Origin: a virus
Reading direction: 5' to 3' (one strand)
Virus record (IMG/VR): IMGVR_UViG_3300034196_000113
Location: 1 to 59,045 of that record
DNA length: 59,045 nucleotides
The notes below the pieces were generated by a model. It worked only from the letters and a program-made list of their open reading frames with translations. It was not told the origin of the DNA and made no database searches. The position numbers and the translations under genes are program-made. This document shows, in pieces, positions 35,062 to 42,677 of this stretch. Positions within the stretch are counted from its first letter, which is position 1, and every line of letters begins with the position of its first letter.

Positions 35062-36105
35062 CTAGGCAGCGGCATACATCAGATTGGTATCGAACGTATA
35101 CGGCTCGGAATATCCCTCGGGAGTCTCCAATTCTCCGCTGAGCGTCAGCAATTTGAATTCCGGGCTTTCCGCCTGGGCAACGAACTGCTGGGCTTCCGAG
35201 GTATAAGCCACAACCTTGTGAACGGTTAAAAATCCCTTGTCGCCGTTTTTGATATCCTTGGCCTTTCCCCGAATACGGAAGGTGACCGCATCCTTGGTCG
35301 CCCCGCGGAAGCGCACGCCGGTTACCGCGCGCGAATCGGCGAAACCGGACACGGCATCGCCGGGCGCCAGATCGCCGCCCGGCAATGGCTTAACGGTTCC
35401 ATACAACGGGTCTACGGAAAAATCGGATCCTTGAACGAGTGCGGTCGGTTCCACGATTGCAAAACTCGATGTGGAGTTTGGCTGAGTCGTCCATGAGGCG
35501 ACCGTGATGGTATCGGCATCGTTGTCGGCAATGGCAACAACTTGGCCACTTCCTGCGCCGCCGGTAATCGCGACCGATTTGCCGACCAGTCCGTCCGGGG
35601 TCCATCCCGCGCCCGTCGCCTCCAGGGTCGTGGAAGTCGCACTCGCCACATTGCCCGACGCCATCCCGGTTGCGGCCGGGCTATGCCCTTTGTGCAGGAC
35701 CACGGATTCCGCGATCAGATTGGTATCCCCGGTGTCGATGTTGAATCCGATCTGGTCGACGAATCCCATAAAGGCGTGACCGGTGCGCGCGGGCTTCGCG
35801 ATGGGGGACATTTTCGCCGCCAGCGCCGCCGCGAGCATGGACATTTCCATGGGTACGCTCTGGCGGTTGACCACGTCGCGGGTCGACAGAGTGAGGGTCG
35901 GCGAACCGGTGCCGATCAAGAACGTGTCGATGGTCTGCGCAAAGGTATCGTCGGGGCGCGACGACACGTTCTTGATGTTGGTGGGCTCGGGCTTGGTAAT
36001 GCTCAGATCGACCAGATTCTTCGCATCCGTATAGTTGCCCCAGCGCTGGTTGTCGTCGTCCCACAGCGAAAGTTGCGCCTCGGTGGTGAGGATGGTAACG
36101 GACAT
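35062..36105 (-). CDS. Major tail tube protein
   Basis: A 347-residue protein. The N-terminal part (LTTEAQLSLWDDDNQRWGNY, SSRPDDTFAQTIDTFLIGTG) and C-terminal part (FRIRGKAKDIKNGDKGFLTV, HKVVAYTSEAQQFVAQAESP) fit a siphovirus tail tube subunit. A Gly/Ala/Thr-rich insertion (about residues 145-230, including GAGWTPDGLVGKSVAITGGA) looks like a surface domain. Located directly after the tail completion gene, as in lambda. Confidence 0.75.
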   Translation of the reverse strand: MSVTILTTEAQLSLWDDDNQRWGNYTDAKNLVDLSITKPEPTNIKNVSSRPDDTFAQTIDTFLIGTGSPTLTLSTRDVVNRQSVPMEMSMLAAALAAKMSPIAKPARTGHAFMGFVDQIGFNIDTGDTNLIAESVVLHKGHSPAATGMASGNVASATSTTLEATGAGWTPDGLVGKSVAITGGAGSGQVVAIADNDADTITVASWTTQPNSTSSFAIVEPTALVQGSDFSVDPLYGTVKPLPGGDLAPGDAVSGFADSRAVTGVRFRGATKDAVTFRIRGKAKDIKNGDKGFLTVHKVVAYTSEAQQFVAQAESPEFKLLTLSGELETPEGYSEPYTFDTNLMYAAA

Positions 36106-36147
36106 GGTGCAAGCGCCTCCGAAGTGGCAGGGTTAATAATTGGATCT

Positions 36148-36624
36148 TCAATCGGGGACGAAGGGACGGTTGCGCAATTCGGTTGCCGCACGCACCACGA
36201 ATACAACGGCCACGTCGACATAGTTGCCGCCCAGGCGGTTGCGGGCCCACGAGTCGGCGAGGATGCTCCCGATTCCAAGCGGCTTGTCGAGATCCTCCCA
36301 ATCGCCTATCGAGCAACAGCGAACCACGTCGTCATAGGCAAGCCGGGCGACCGCTTTGTAATTGTCCGGAGTGGCGATCACGGTCAGACGAACCGCAACC
36401 TTGTATTGCAGGATCGCCGCCCGGCCGGGACCGGTATCGACCTTCGTCCATTCTCCTTGGTCGTCGTCGTATTCGGCGAACGGTTCGGGGCCTTGATCGC
36501 CGGGGGGCGCGCCGTCAATGAAAATGCGCTCCGGCGCAAGCGTGATCGAATAGCCGCGGGCTACGTCGATTTTCGACAGTCGAAGCCGAAACCACGCGGC
36601 CACTTGCTGTTCGATGTTGTCCAT
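36148..36624 (-). CDS. Tail terminator-like (gpU position)
   Basis: 158 residues from the ATG at 36624, which overlaps the upstream stop as TGATG. Pattern: MDNIEQQVAAWFRLRLSKID, ILQYKVAVRLTVIATPDN, NYVDVAVVFVVRAATELRNR. Length, fold pattern and place between the head-tail connector and tail tube genes fit gpU-type terminators. The longer open frame in this frame is an upstream extension without support. Confidence 0.6.
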   Translation of the reverse strand: MDNIEQQVAAWFRLRLSKIDVARGYSITLAPERIFIDGAPPGDQGPEPFAEYDDDQGEWTKVDTGPGRAAILQYKVAVRLTVIATPDNYKAVARLAYDDVVRCCSIGDWEDLDKPLGIGSILADSWARNRLGGNYVDVAVVFVVRAATELRNRPFVPD

Positions 36625-36965
36625 CAGTAGATCGCCGGCACCAGACCCAAAAGCCACAGCCCGCCTTTCGGGCGGAAGTCCTCGACCGCATACAACGCGG
36701 ACGCGTCGATCCAGGCGTAATCCCCGGGGTGCGGATCGGGCACGTCGGCCATCCCCACATAGGCCGCAACGGCCGCTTCCCAGGGACGCTCCGAGTCCCC
36801 GAGGTCGTCGCCGATGTCGCCGGCATCGGCAATCCATTGGATGCGCAGCGCTCGGGTCTCCCCGGTGGCCGCAAACCGGTAGAAGCCGTCTTCTCCGATC
36901 AGGTCGAGAATCGCCGCGGCCATGATCGGATCGTCGGCACTCCCGACATACCGGCTCGTCGACAT
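36624..36965 (-). CDS. Head-tail connector, gpFII-like
   Basis: 113 residues from the ATG at 36965, overlapping the capsid stop as TAATG. It has an N-terminal helix (DPIMAAAILDLIGEDGFYRF), then a beta part ending GLWLLGLVPAIY, similar in shape to lambda gpFII, which ends in a comparable WLGRGVPPAV segment. It would form the ring that receives the tail. Order after the major capsid gene agrees. Confidence 0.6.
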   Translation of the reverse strand: MSTSRYVGSADDPIMAAAILDLIGEDGFYRFAATGETRALRIQWIADAGDIGDDLGDSERPWEAAVAAYVGMADVPDPHPGDYAWIDASALYAVEDFRPKGGLWLLGLVPAIY

Positions 36966-38023
36966 TAGGTGCGCCTGCCCCGCTGGAGCATTCCGGGACG
37001 GGTACACATGAACAGCGGGTAGGAGTACAGCTCGGCCTTGACCCACGCCGCTTGGTTGAAGTCGCCGCCCGCATCGGGATCGACCACCAGCCGGGAATAG
37101 AGATCGCGGCCGGGCTCGTTGACCGTGCCGAAGAACTCGCCGGGGCTAAAGGCCGCGAGGAAGGCGCCGACGGCACCGATGGGGACGAACTTCACGAGAT
37201 CGGTGCCGATCCCCACAGTCGAGCCGTCGTCGGTTCCGCGGAAGTTCACCCAGACCACCCCGCCGTAGGAGAACGACTCGTAGGGCTGCGCCATGGTGCG
37301 CAGTTCCGAGGCCTGCGACTGATTGAGATAGGTCGCAGTCACTTCCTTGTTGGTCGTGAGGTCGTCGAAGAAGTTGTCGCCGCAGATCCCGAGCAGATAG
37401 GTCCGCCCTTCGACCCAAGCCCCTTGCGAGGCGACCTTCGCTTGGCGGATAAGCTGGTTGATCTTCTTGCGCAGGGCCCCGGGTGCCGGGTTGGCGTTGT
37501 CCAGATCGAAGTCGATCTCGGCCGCTTGCGCAATCCCGAACTCGGTGAACCAGTTGTGAATAACCGCCCCGTCGGCATCGAGCACGATGCCCTGAATGGC
37601 CCCGAGCTTTTGCCGTTCCCAGGTCAGCTCGAAATTGCGGGCAACGCCGGTCACCCCGTCGAGGCGCCGCTTGATTTCGCTCTGCACCTGTTGCAGCTCG
37701 CTTTCGGTCCCGAACGCCCGAATCCCTTCCACTTCCGCGGCGGTAATCGTCGCGGCATCGGCCAGACGCGCCGTGTTGAAGTTCCGGATGATCCGCTTTT
37801 CGGCATTGCGGTCGCGGTTGATCGGCTCGCCGCGCTGCGACGTTTGAATCACGCTCAGGACGCCCGAGCGCTCTTCGACGGTGACGAACGGGGTACGGAC
37901 CCGGCGCACATCGAACAAGTTAAGCTGACTGATTCCGCTCGGCTGAAACTGCGTCTTTTCGACAGCCGTCGTCATTTCGATGAGTGTAAAACCCTTGTTC
38001 CTGAAAATGTCCATCATGGCCAT
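36965..38023 (-). CDS. Major capsid protein, gpE family
   Basis: A 352-residue protein with the lambda gpE pattern: FTLIEMTTAVEKTQFQPSGI, VRTPFVTVEERSGVLSVIQT, LADAATITAAEVEGIRAFGT, and near the C-terminus YSRLVVDPDAGGDF and YSYPLFMCTRPGML. It forms the HK97-fold shell. The decoration protein gene lies 31 bases upstream. Start chosen as the first ATG of the MAMMDIFRNKG sequence. Confidence 0.9.
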   Translation of the reverse strand: MAMMDIFRNKGFTLIEMTTAVEKTQFQPSGISQLNLFDVRRVRTPFVTVEERSGVLSVIQTSQRGEPINRDRNAEKRIIRNFNTARLADAATITAAEVEGIRAFGTESELQQVQSEIKRRLDGVTGVARNFELTWERQKLGAIQGIVLDADGAVIHNWFTEFGIAQAAEIDFDLDNANPAPGALRKKINQLIRQAKVASQGAWVEGRTYLLGICGDNFFDDLTTNKEVTATYLNQSQASELRTMAQPYESFSYGGVVWVNFRGTDDGSTVGIGTDLVKFVPIGAVGAFLAAFSPGEFFGTVNEPGRDLYSRLVVDPDAGGDFNQAAWVKAELYSYPLFMCTRPGMLQRGRRT

Positions 38024-38054
38024 AGCGGTATACCCCGATAGCGGTTAATAACGA

Positions 38055-38426
38055 TTAAACCCCTTTGATAAGCCGGATCTTGAGCGCGGCGAGTTGTCCG
38101 ATAGCCGTTGCTTTAGCGGGATCGGCAATACCGTCGGGCCAAATGATGTCGTGGTCGTTGACATCGCACGCCCAGTTGTGGACAACGCACGGCTTATCGT
38201 CATCGGTGGCATCGACCGGATACATGAGAATGCCCGCGGCCACTTCCGCGCCGCCGGCCCCGGCGGCATCGAGTGCCGTATAGCCGCCAGCGACTTTCCC
38301 GAGCACGGTGCCGGTGTCGAGGTTATTCCCCTCCACCAGAACGGCCCCGATGGTGCGCGACTTGCCGTTGGGCAATTCGCTGACGAGGTACTCGAGGGGA
38401 TACCTGCCTTCGGTCAACGTGGTCAT
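38055..38426 (-). CDS. Head decoration protein, gpD family
   Basis: 123 residues from the ATG at 38426. Pattern: PLEYLVSELPNGKSRTIGAV, DTGTVLGKVAGGYTALDAAG, AGILMYPVDATDD, ending IGQLAALKIRLIKGV. This matches lambda gpD-like trimers that cap the expanded capsid. The position between the protease/scaffold and capsid genes is canonical. The 23-residue upstream extension overlaps the previous gene and is not needed. Confidence 0.85.
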   Translation of the reverse strand: MTTLTEGRYPLEYLVSELPNGKSRTIGAVLVEGNNLDTGTVLGKVAGGYTALDAAGAGGAEVAAGILMYPVDATDDDKPCVVHNWACDVNDHDIIWPDGIADPAKATAIGQLAALKIRLIKGV

Positions 38427-38455
38427 TGTTGCAATACCTCGGAGCGCATCGGTTG

Positions 38456-39766
38456 TTAGCGGGTTTCGCTGGGCTTGGCGAATGCAATCGCCCACCCCTG
38501 GCGAGCGGTAGCCAGTTCCTTATCCTCGTCGCCACGGTCGCTGTCCGCGCCGATATCGGGGTTGCCGATCTTGGTCATCATTTCCGCGAACTGATTGCTC
38601 GGGGCGCTTGCGGCAACCGTCGCCGGCAAGGCGGCAAGGACTTCGGCGGCGGCTTCTTGGGTCATGGCGGGAACCTTGGCCAAGGCAATGGCGTGCGGCT
38701 CGCGCCCTTTGGCTTCCTGACTGCCCAAGATGGCGAAGACGCGGGTGCGCTCGGCGGCGGCGGAATCGGCCCCGACGCTGGCGATCTTGGCGAGAATCTG
38801 GGATTCGGACGCATCCGCCGGCAGTCCCAGCGCTTCGGAAACGATGCTCATGTGGTTATCCTCGAGGAGTGGGGTGGAGGCGCCGGGCATAAAGACCCGC
38901 ACGTTCATTTGAGAGACCAGCCGTTCGATCAGCGCATCGGGGGTGTCGAGCCTATCGGCCAAACCCGCCGCGACGGCTTCTTCTCCCATAAAGCAATCGG
39001 CATCGGTGGCGACGATTGCCGCGTGTTCCTGTTTGCGGTTGACGGCGACCAGATCGACGAACATGGTATAGAGCGTGTCGATGCGGCCCTGAATACGCGC
39101 GGCCACGTCGGCGGGGATGTCCTTATACGGGGTGCCGTCGGTCTTATGCTTCCCGGCGAAGAATTCGGTAATGACAATCCCTTCTTTCTTGAGCAGGGCT
39201 TCCATCGACACATGCCGGCAGTACACGCCGATTGAACCGACCGTTGCGGTTTGGGAGACCGAAATGGTGTCGCAGGCGCTTGCCAGGGCGTAGCCGGCGG
39301 AACAGGCCGACTCCGAGACGGCGGCGTGAACCGGCTTGCGCTTGGCCGCTTGCGCGATCAGGACCGCGGTGTCGAACAACGCGCCCACCTCGCCCCCCGG
39401 GGTGTCGAAGACCGGCACGATGGCGCGCACCTGGGGATCGTCCAGGGCGGCGGCGAACATTTGGGCGATCTGCTGATAGCCGACGAGGTAGTTGCACTCG
39501 GCGTCGTAGCGCCCGCGATGCAGGAGGGGCCCGTAGACCGGGATCACGGCCACCCCCCGCTCCACCCGCAGCCCGCTTTGTTCGGCGCGCTCCTGGGCGC
39601 CCACGACGAAGGCTTCGGGGGAGATCGGCTCTTCGCGGCGCAGGGCCGCTTCGATCCCCGGCAGCATCGCCTCAAGCGCGGCCGGAAGAATTAACAAGGG
39701 GGTGTTGTAAATGCGGGCCCAGTGGCGCACGGGCGCGAACGCGGCGCGGGCGCTTTTGTAGGTCAT
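38456..39766 (-). CDS. Head maturation protease, S49 family, with scaffold tail
   Basis: A 436-residue protein. The protease domain shows VIPVYGPLLHRGRYDAECNY, DTPGGEVGALFDTAVLIAQA, the serine motif ESACSAGYALASAC (candidate Ser156) and AGKHKTDGTPYKD (candidate Lys208), as in lambda gpC/SppA peptidases. The C-terminal 130 residues (from about 300) are Ala/Glu-rich and probably the Nu3-like scaffold. It overlaps the portal gene by four bases. Confidence 0.85.
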   Translation of the reverse strand: MTYKSARAAFAPVRHWARIYNTPLLILPAALEAMLPGIEAALRREEPISPEAFVVGAQERAEQSGLRVERGVAVIPVYGPLLHRGRYDAECNYLVGYQQIAQMFAAALDDPQVRAIVPVFDTPGGEVGALFDTAVLIAQAAKRKPVHAAVSESACSAGYALASACDTISVSQTATVGSIGVYCRHVSMEALLKKEGIVITEFFAGKHKTDGTPYKDIPADVAARIQGRIDTLYTMFVDLVAVNRKQEHAAIVATDADCFMGEEAVAAGLADRLDTPDALIERLVSQMNVRVFMPGASTPLLEDNHMSIVSEALGLPADASESQILAKIASVGADSAAAERTRVFAILGSQEAKGREPHAIALAKVPAMTQEAAAEVLAALPATVAASAPSNQFAEMMTKIGNPDIGADSDRGDEDKELATARQGWAIAFAKPSETR

Positions 39767-41406
39767 GCGGGCTTATCCTCGTTGCTGGGAGCGTCCTCGG
39801 GTGCGTCGGTATCGGCGTTTTCCGCCCCGAGATCGACGCCACCGGGCGCGGCGGCGGTTGGCGTGTAGAGTTGAACCCCGATGTCCGCCGCGTAGGTCTC
39901 GATAATCTTTTGCTGGTCGAGCACTTCCATCCAATCGGTGCCCTGTTCTTGGCACTCGATAGCGAGGTTGGAGATTCCGGATTCCATGCGCTTCTGCGCG
40001 CCGATGGCTTCTTTGGCCGGATCGACCCAGCCGCGCCCGGACATGGTCCAACGGCGCACGGTCGACCAGGCATAGCGGTTGTCGTAGAAGCCGGGGCACG
40101 CCACCGCACCCGCATTGACGGCTTCTTCCAGCCACAATCCGTAGATCGCGTTTAGCCAGTTCTCTTCGAGCCAACTGCGCCGCGACATGAAATAGCGCCA
40201 CCCTTCCAGGAGCGCCGCGCGTGCGCTCGAATAATTGGTCTTGGTGAAGTCCTTGCTCAGCAACTCGTAGGGCATGTTCAGTCCCGCGGCAATGTTGCGC
40301 AGGACCGATTCCATGAATTCAGAGAAGGCGTTGTTCGGCCGGGACGGGGTGAACCCGACGAACTTCGCGCCCAGGGGGAGCGCGAGCGTTGCGCCGGGTT
40401 TGAGGGTTGTGCTGCGCCTGGAATCGGCGACCGATTTCGCCCAGAGGTCTTGCGGGGTCATGCCGCTGCCGCCCTGGGCCTTGAACAATCCGGCGGACGC
40501 CTCGGCGTCCAGGGCGGATTCCAGTACCCCGGCGACCAACGAATTGGCGATGACCGCTTGCAGCTCCACGCGCGGGTAATGGGTGGCCATGCGGAACTCG
40601 CGCATGACGGCCGCAACGAGGGGCTTGCCGACCGACTGCCCCGGCCGGTCCTTGTCGTAGAGGTGGATCACCCGCTGCCGGCCCCACGGGTAGAATGCGG
40701 GCACGCGCCGGTACTGGAACTGGTCGCCGAAACTCGGCGGGCCGGATTGGAAGCGTTCGTCGCCCGGGTGCGACTTGCGGATCCAGAAGTGAGTCGTGGC
40801 CCCGTCCCGGTCGATCTCTTTGCCGCCGCGGATATTGGTGCGCCCGGTCCAGAACTCGGGCGTTTGCAGTCGATGCGATTCGATGACTTGCAGGCGGGTA
40901 TTCCACCGGCACCCGGGGCGCGGGCGCCAGATGGGAATGGCCAGCGCCGACCCGGTCAGGAACCAACTCCCGAGTGCCTGGATCGTCAGGCCCCGCAGGT
41001 TCAAGTCGCGCGCCGCGTCAATCTCGCTCGGGGTATGCGCCCAACTCTCGAATTCCGCGCGCGTAATGCGCGACCAGTCTTCGGCCTGATCGTTGGTGAG
41101 CCCAAGAAGTTGCGCGACCGGGGACGGATTGAGGCGAAGCTGGTGCCCGACGATGCAGTCTTTGAGGGTCTGGTTCGCGCCGGCCACATAGCCGTTGTTG
41201 CGCTCCAGGTCGACGTTGCGGTCGCGGATCAGCGGCAGTTCGTCAAGCAACACCGCATCGGCCGAGCCCGAAGACGGTTGCCAGCCGGCCATGGCCGGGT
41301 CTTCGTAGCTCGCCGCCGCATGGTTGGCGTCGGCCCGCGCCGGCACCCACGCGCCCGTGTCGGCCTCGGGGCGCAACCGCGGCTTGGGATAGAGGTCCAG
41401 AGGCAC
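39763..41406 (-). CDS. Portal protein, gpB family
   Basis: A 547-residue protein. Recognisable portal features: NNGYVAGANQTLKDCIVGHQ, WRPRPGCRWNTRLQVIESHR, VIHLYDKDRPGQSVGKPLVA, and SVLRNIAAGLNMPYELLSKD followed by TNYSSARAALLEGWRYF. This is the lambda-type (Phage_portal_2) dodecameric ring through which DNA is packaged and ejected. The acidic C-terminus may be unfolded. It lies 2 bases after the gpW-like gene. Confidence 0.9.
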   Translation of the reverse strand: MPLDLYPKPRLRPEADTGAWVPARADANHAAASYEDPAMAGWQPSSGSADAVLLDELPLIRDRNVDLERNNGYVAGANQTLKDCIVGHQLRLNPSPVAQLLGLTNDQAEDWSRITRAEFESWAHTPSEIDAARDLNLRGLTIQALGSWFLTGSALAIPIWRPRPGCRWNTRLQVIESHRLQTPEFWTGRTNIRGGKEIDRDGATTHFWIRKSHPGDERFQSGPPSFGDQFQYRRVPAFYPWGRQRVIHLYDKDRPGQSVGKPLVAAVMREFRMATHYPRVELQAVIANSLVAGVLESALDAEASAGLFKAQGGSGMTPQDLWAKSVADSRRSTTLKPGATLALPLGAKFVGFTPSRPNNAFSEFMESVLRNIAAGLNMPYELLSKDFTKTNYSSARAALLEGWRYFMSRRSWLEENWLNAIYGLWLEEAVNAGAVACPGFYDNRYAWSTVRRWTMSGRGWVDPAKEAIGAQKRMESGISNLAIECQEQGTDWMEVLDQQKIIETYAADIGVQLYTPTAAAPGGVDLGAENADTDAPEDAPSNEDKPA

Positions 41407-41408
41407 GC

Positions 41409-41675
41409 TCAGAACCCCAGCCCGTTGTAGAGCGCGCCGCCGACCGGCTTGACCAGCCCGAGCTGGGCGTCGATGGCCGCTTGGAGCCGGGCGATATAGG
41501 CGTCGAGATCGCCGAGCTGGCTATATTGGTAGGTGCGGACCTGGCCCGCATTCGCGATGTGGAAGGGTTTGCGGGAGGTCGCTATCGAATGGCGCGCGGT
41601 GAGGGCTTCCAGCAACCACAGTTGCAGCATTTCGATTGAAAGCGAACGCAGGGCGGAGACATCGTCGGTTTGCAT
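41409..41675 (-). CDS. Head-tail joining protein, gpW-like
   Basis: An 88-residue protein with two helices flanking a beta hairpin, as in gpW: LSIEMLQLWLLEALTARHSI, then RTYQYSQLGDLDAYIARLQA. gpW plugs the portal after packaging. The position directly before the portal gene is as in lambda. Confidence 0.7.
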   Translation of the reverse strand: MQTDDVSALRSLSIEMLQLWLLEALTARHSIATSRKPFHIANAGQVRTYQYSQLGDLDAYIARLQAAIDAQLGLVKPVGGALYNGLGF

Positions 41676-41711
41676 AGTGCCGACAAAGCTATGTGCCCCA
41701 GCGTGCGCAAT

Positions 41712-42110
41712 CTACGCAGAATTCTGCCGGGCCCGGTTAGCGATGTCGGAAATGACCTGGCTGAACGTGCGCCGCTTGATGCCATAGCGCCGGCAAATAC
41801 CGTCGCGGATATCGGCCATCGAGCGGGGGTGACCGGATTTCGCGTTGTGGGCCAACTCGGCATTCCAGTCGGCCCAGATGCGCGCGTTGCGCTTGGCGAG
41901 GTCGACGCTATGCACATAGATCGTGCGGGTGCCGAAGTGCTCGCGGATTGCCGCCTCCAAGTCTTCGGCGAGCGCTTCCGCCCGCTCGGGCTCGACCTGG
42001 CAGGCGAGCAGCATCGCGCGCGTCTGCGAGGCGACGAACTCAAGGAGCGTCGTCGTCGCGAGGTCTCGGCGTTGCGTGGTCATTGTCGGCCTGGGGCCGC
42101 AGGTTTGCAT
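41712..42110 (-). CDS. Mor/C-like helix-turn-helix protein
   Basis: 132 residues from the ATG at 42110, which has AGGA seven bases upstream. The second half reads FGTRTIYVHSVDLAKRNARI, WADWN, then ADIRDGICRRYGIKRRTFSQ, the layout of the Mor/gpC transcription activators of Mu-like phages (beta strand, then HTH). Members activate middle or late genes. It is embedded among packaging genes and overlaps the upstream gene by 71 bases. A late-gene activator role is inference. Confidence 0.55.
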   Translation of the reverse strand: MQTCGPRPTMTTQRRDLATTTLLEFVASQTRAMLLACQVEPERAEALAEDLEAAIREHFGTRTIYVHSVDLAKRNARIWADWNAELAHNAKSGHPRSMADIRDGICRRYGIKRRTFSQVISDIANRARQNSA

Positions 42111-42417
42111 TCGTCGTTCCTGCCTTGGTGCGCGCCTCGTAGCCCATCGTCCAGGCCGCGATCAGCGTCTTGCGTTGGTCGTCCGGGACCATCGCCCAGT
42201 AATCCTTGCCAAAGGCATTGCAAAGCGCCTCTTGAGCGACGCTGTCGATGCCGTCGTAGACGATGGTATGGAGCATTTCGGTGGCCTCGGTCAGCGAGTC
42301 GGCAAGCCCTTCGACTTTCAGCGCAACCTTTTGCATGGCCGCGCAGATCGACCGCACCGAGCCGGCAATCTCTTCGTAGCTTTGGGCTTCCAATTCTTTT
42401 TCGGAAAGAGTAACCAT
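42040..42417 (-). CDS. Hypothetical protein in packaging module
   Basis: A 125-residue helical protein (SYEEIAGSVRSICAAMQKVA, EATEMLHTIVYDGIDSVAQE) with a hydrophilic, charged C-terminus. A GGAG lies nine bases before the ATG. It lies between a small Cys-containing gene and the Mor-like gene, overlapping the latter. Family not recognised. Confidence 0.55.
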   Translation of the reverse strand: MVTLSEKELEAQSYEEIAGSVRSICAAMQKVALKVEGLADSLTEATEMLHTIVYDGIDSVAQEALCNAFGKDYWAMVPDDQRKTLIAAWTMGYEARTKAGTTNANLRPQADNDHATPRPRDDDAP

Positions 42418-42423
42418 CGCGCG

Positions 42424-42657
42424 CTACTCCGAGTCTTCGTCGTCGCGTTCGGTGTAATCGACATTCCCGCACCATTCGAGGCCAAGCGCTTTGGCAACCG
42501 TCTGCGCGGTTTTCTTGGCCATGGTCTCTCCGACCATAAAGGGCCCGCCGTAGTATGCCTTGGATGTTGGGTTGAGTTGGCGCATCCCGCACCCTGGCAC
42601 GGCATTATCTGTAATGAGCGATCCGCACTTTCCGTACCATGCTTTAATCGGCGACAT
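42424..42657 (-). CDS. Small Cys-containing protein next to terminase
   Basis: 77 residues from the ATG at 42657, with AGGAG upstream. It contains WYGKCGSLITDNAVPGCGMR and GLEWCGNVDY; the cysteines could bind metal. The longer open frame upstream is a shadow of the terminase gene. Unknown function, conserved position between large terminase and connector genes. Confidence 0.5.
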   Translation of the reverse strand: MSPIKAWYGKCGSLITDNAVPGCGMRQLNPTSKAYYGGPFMVGETMAKKTAQTVAKALGLEWCGNVDYTERDDEDSE

Positions 42658-42677
42658 CGGTTTCGGTCTCCTGTGTA

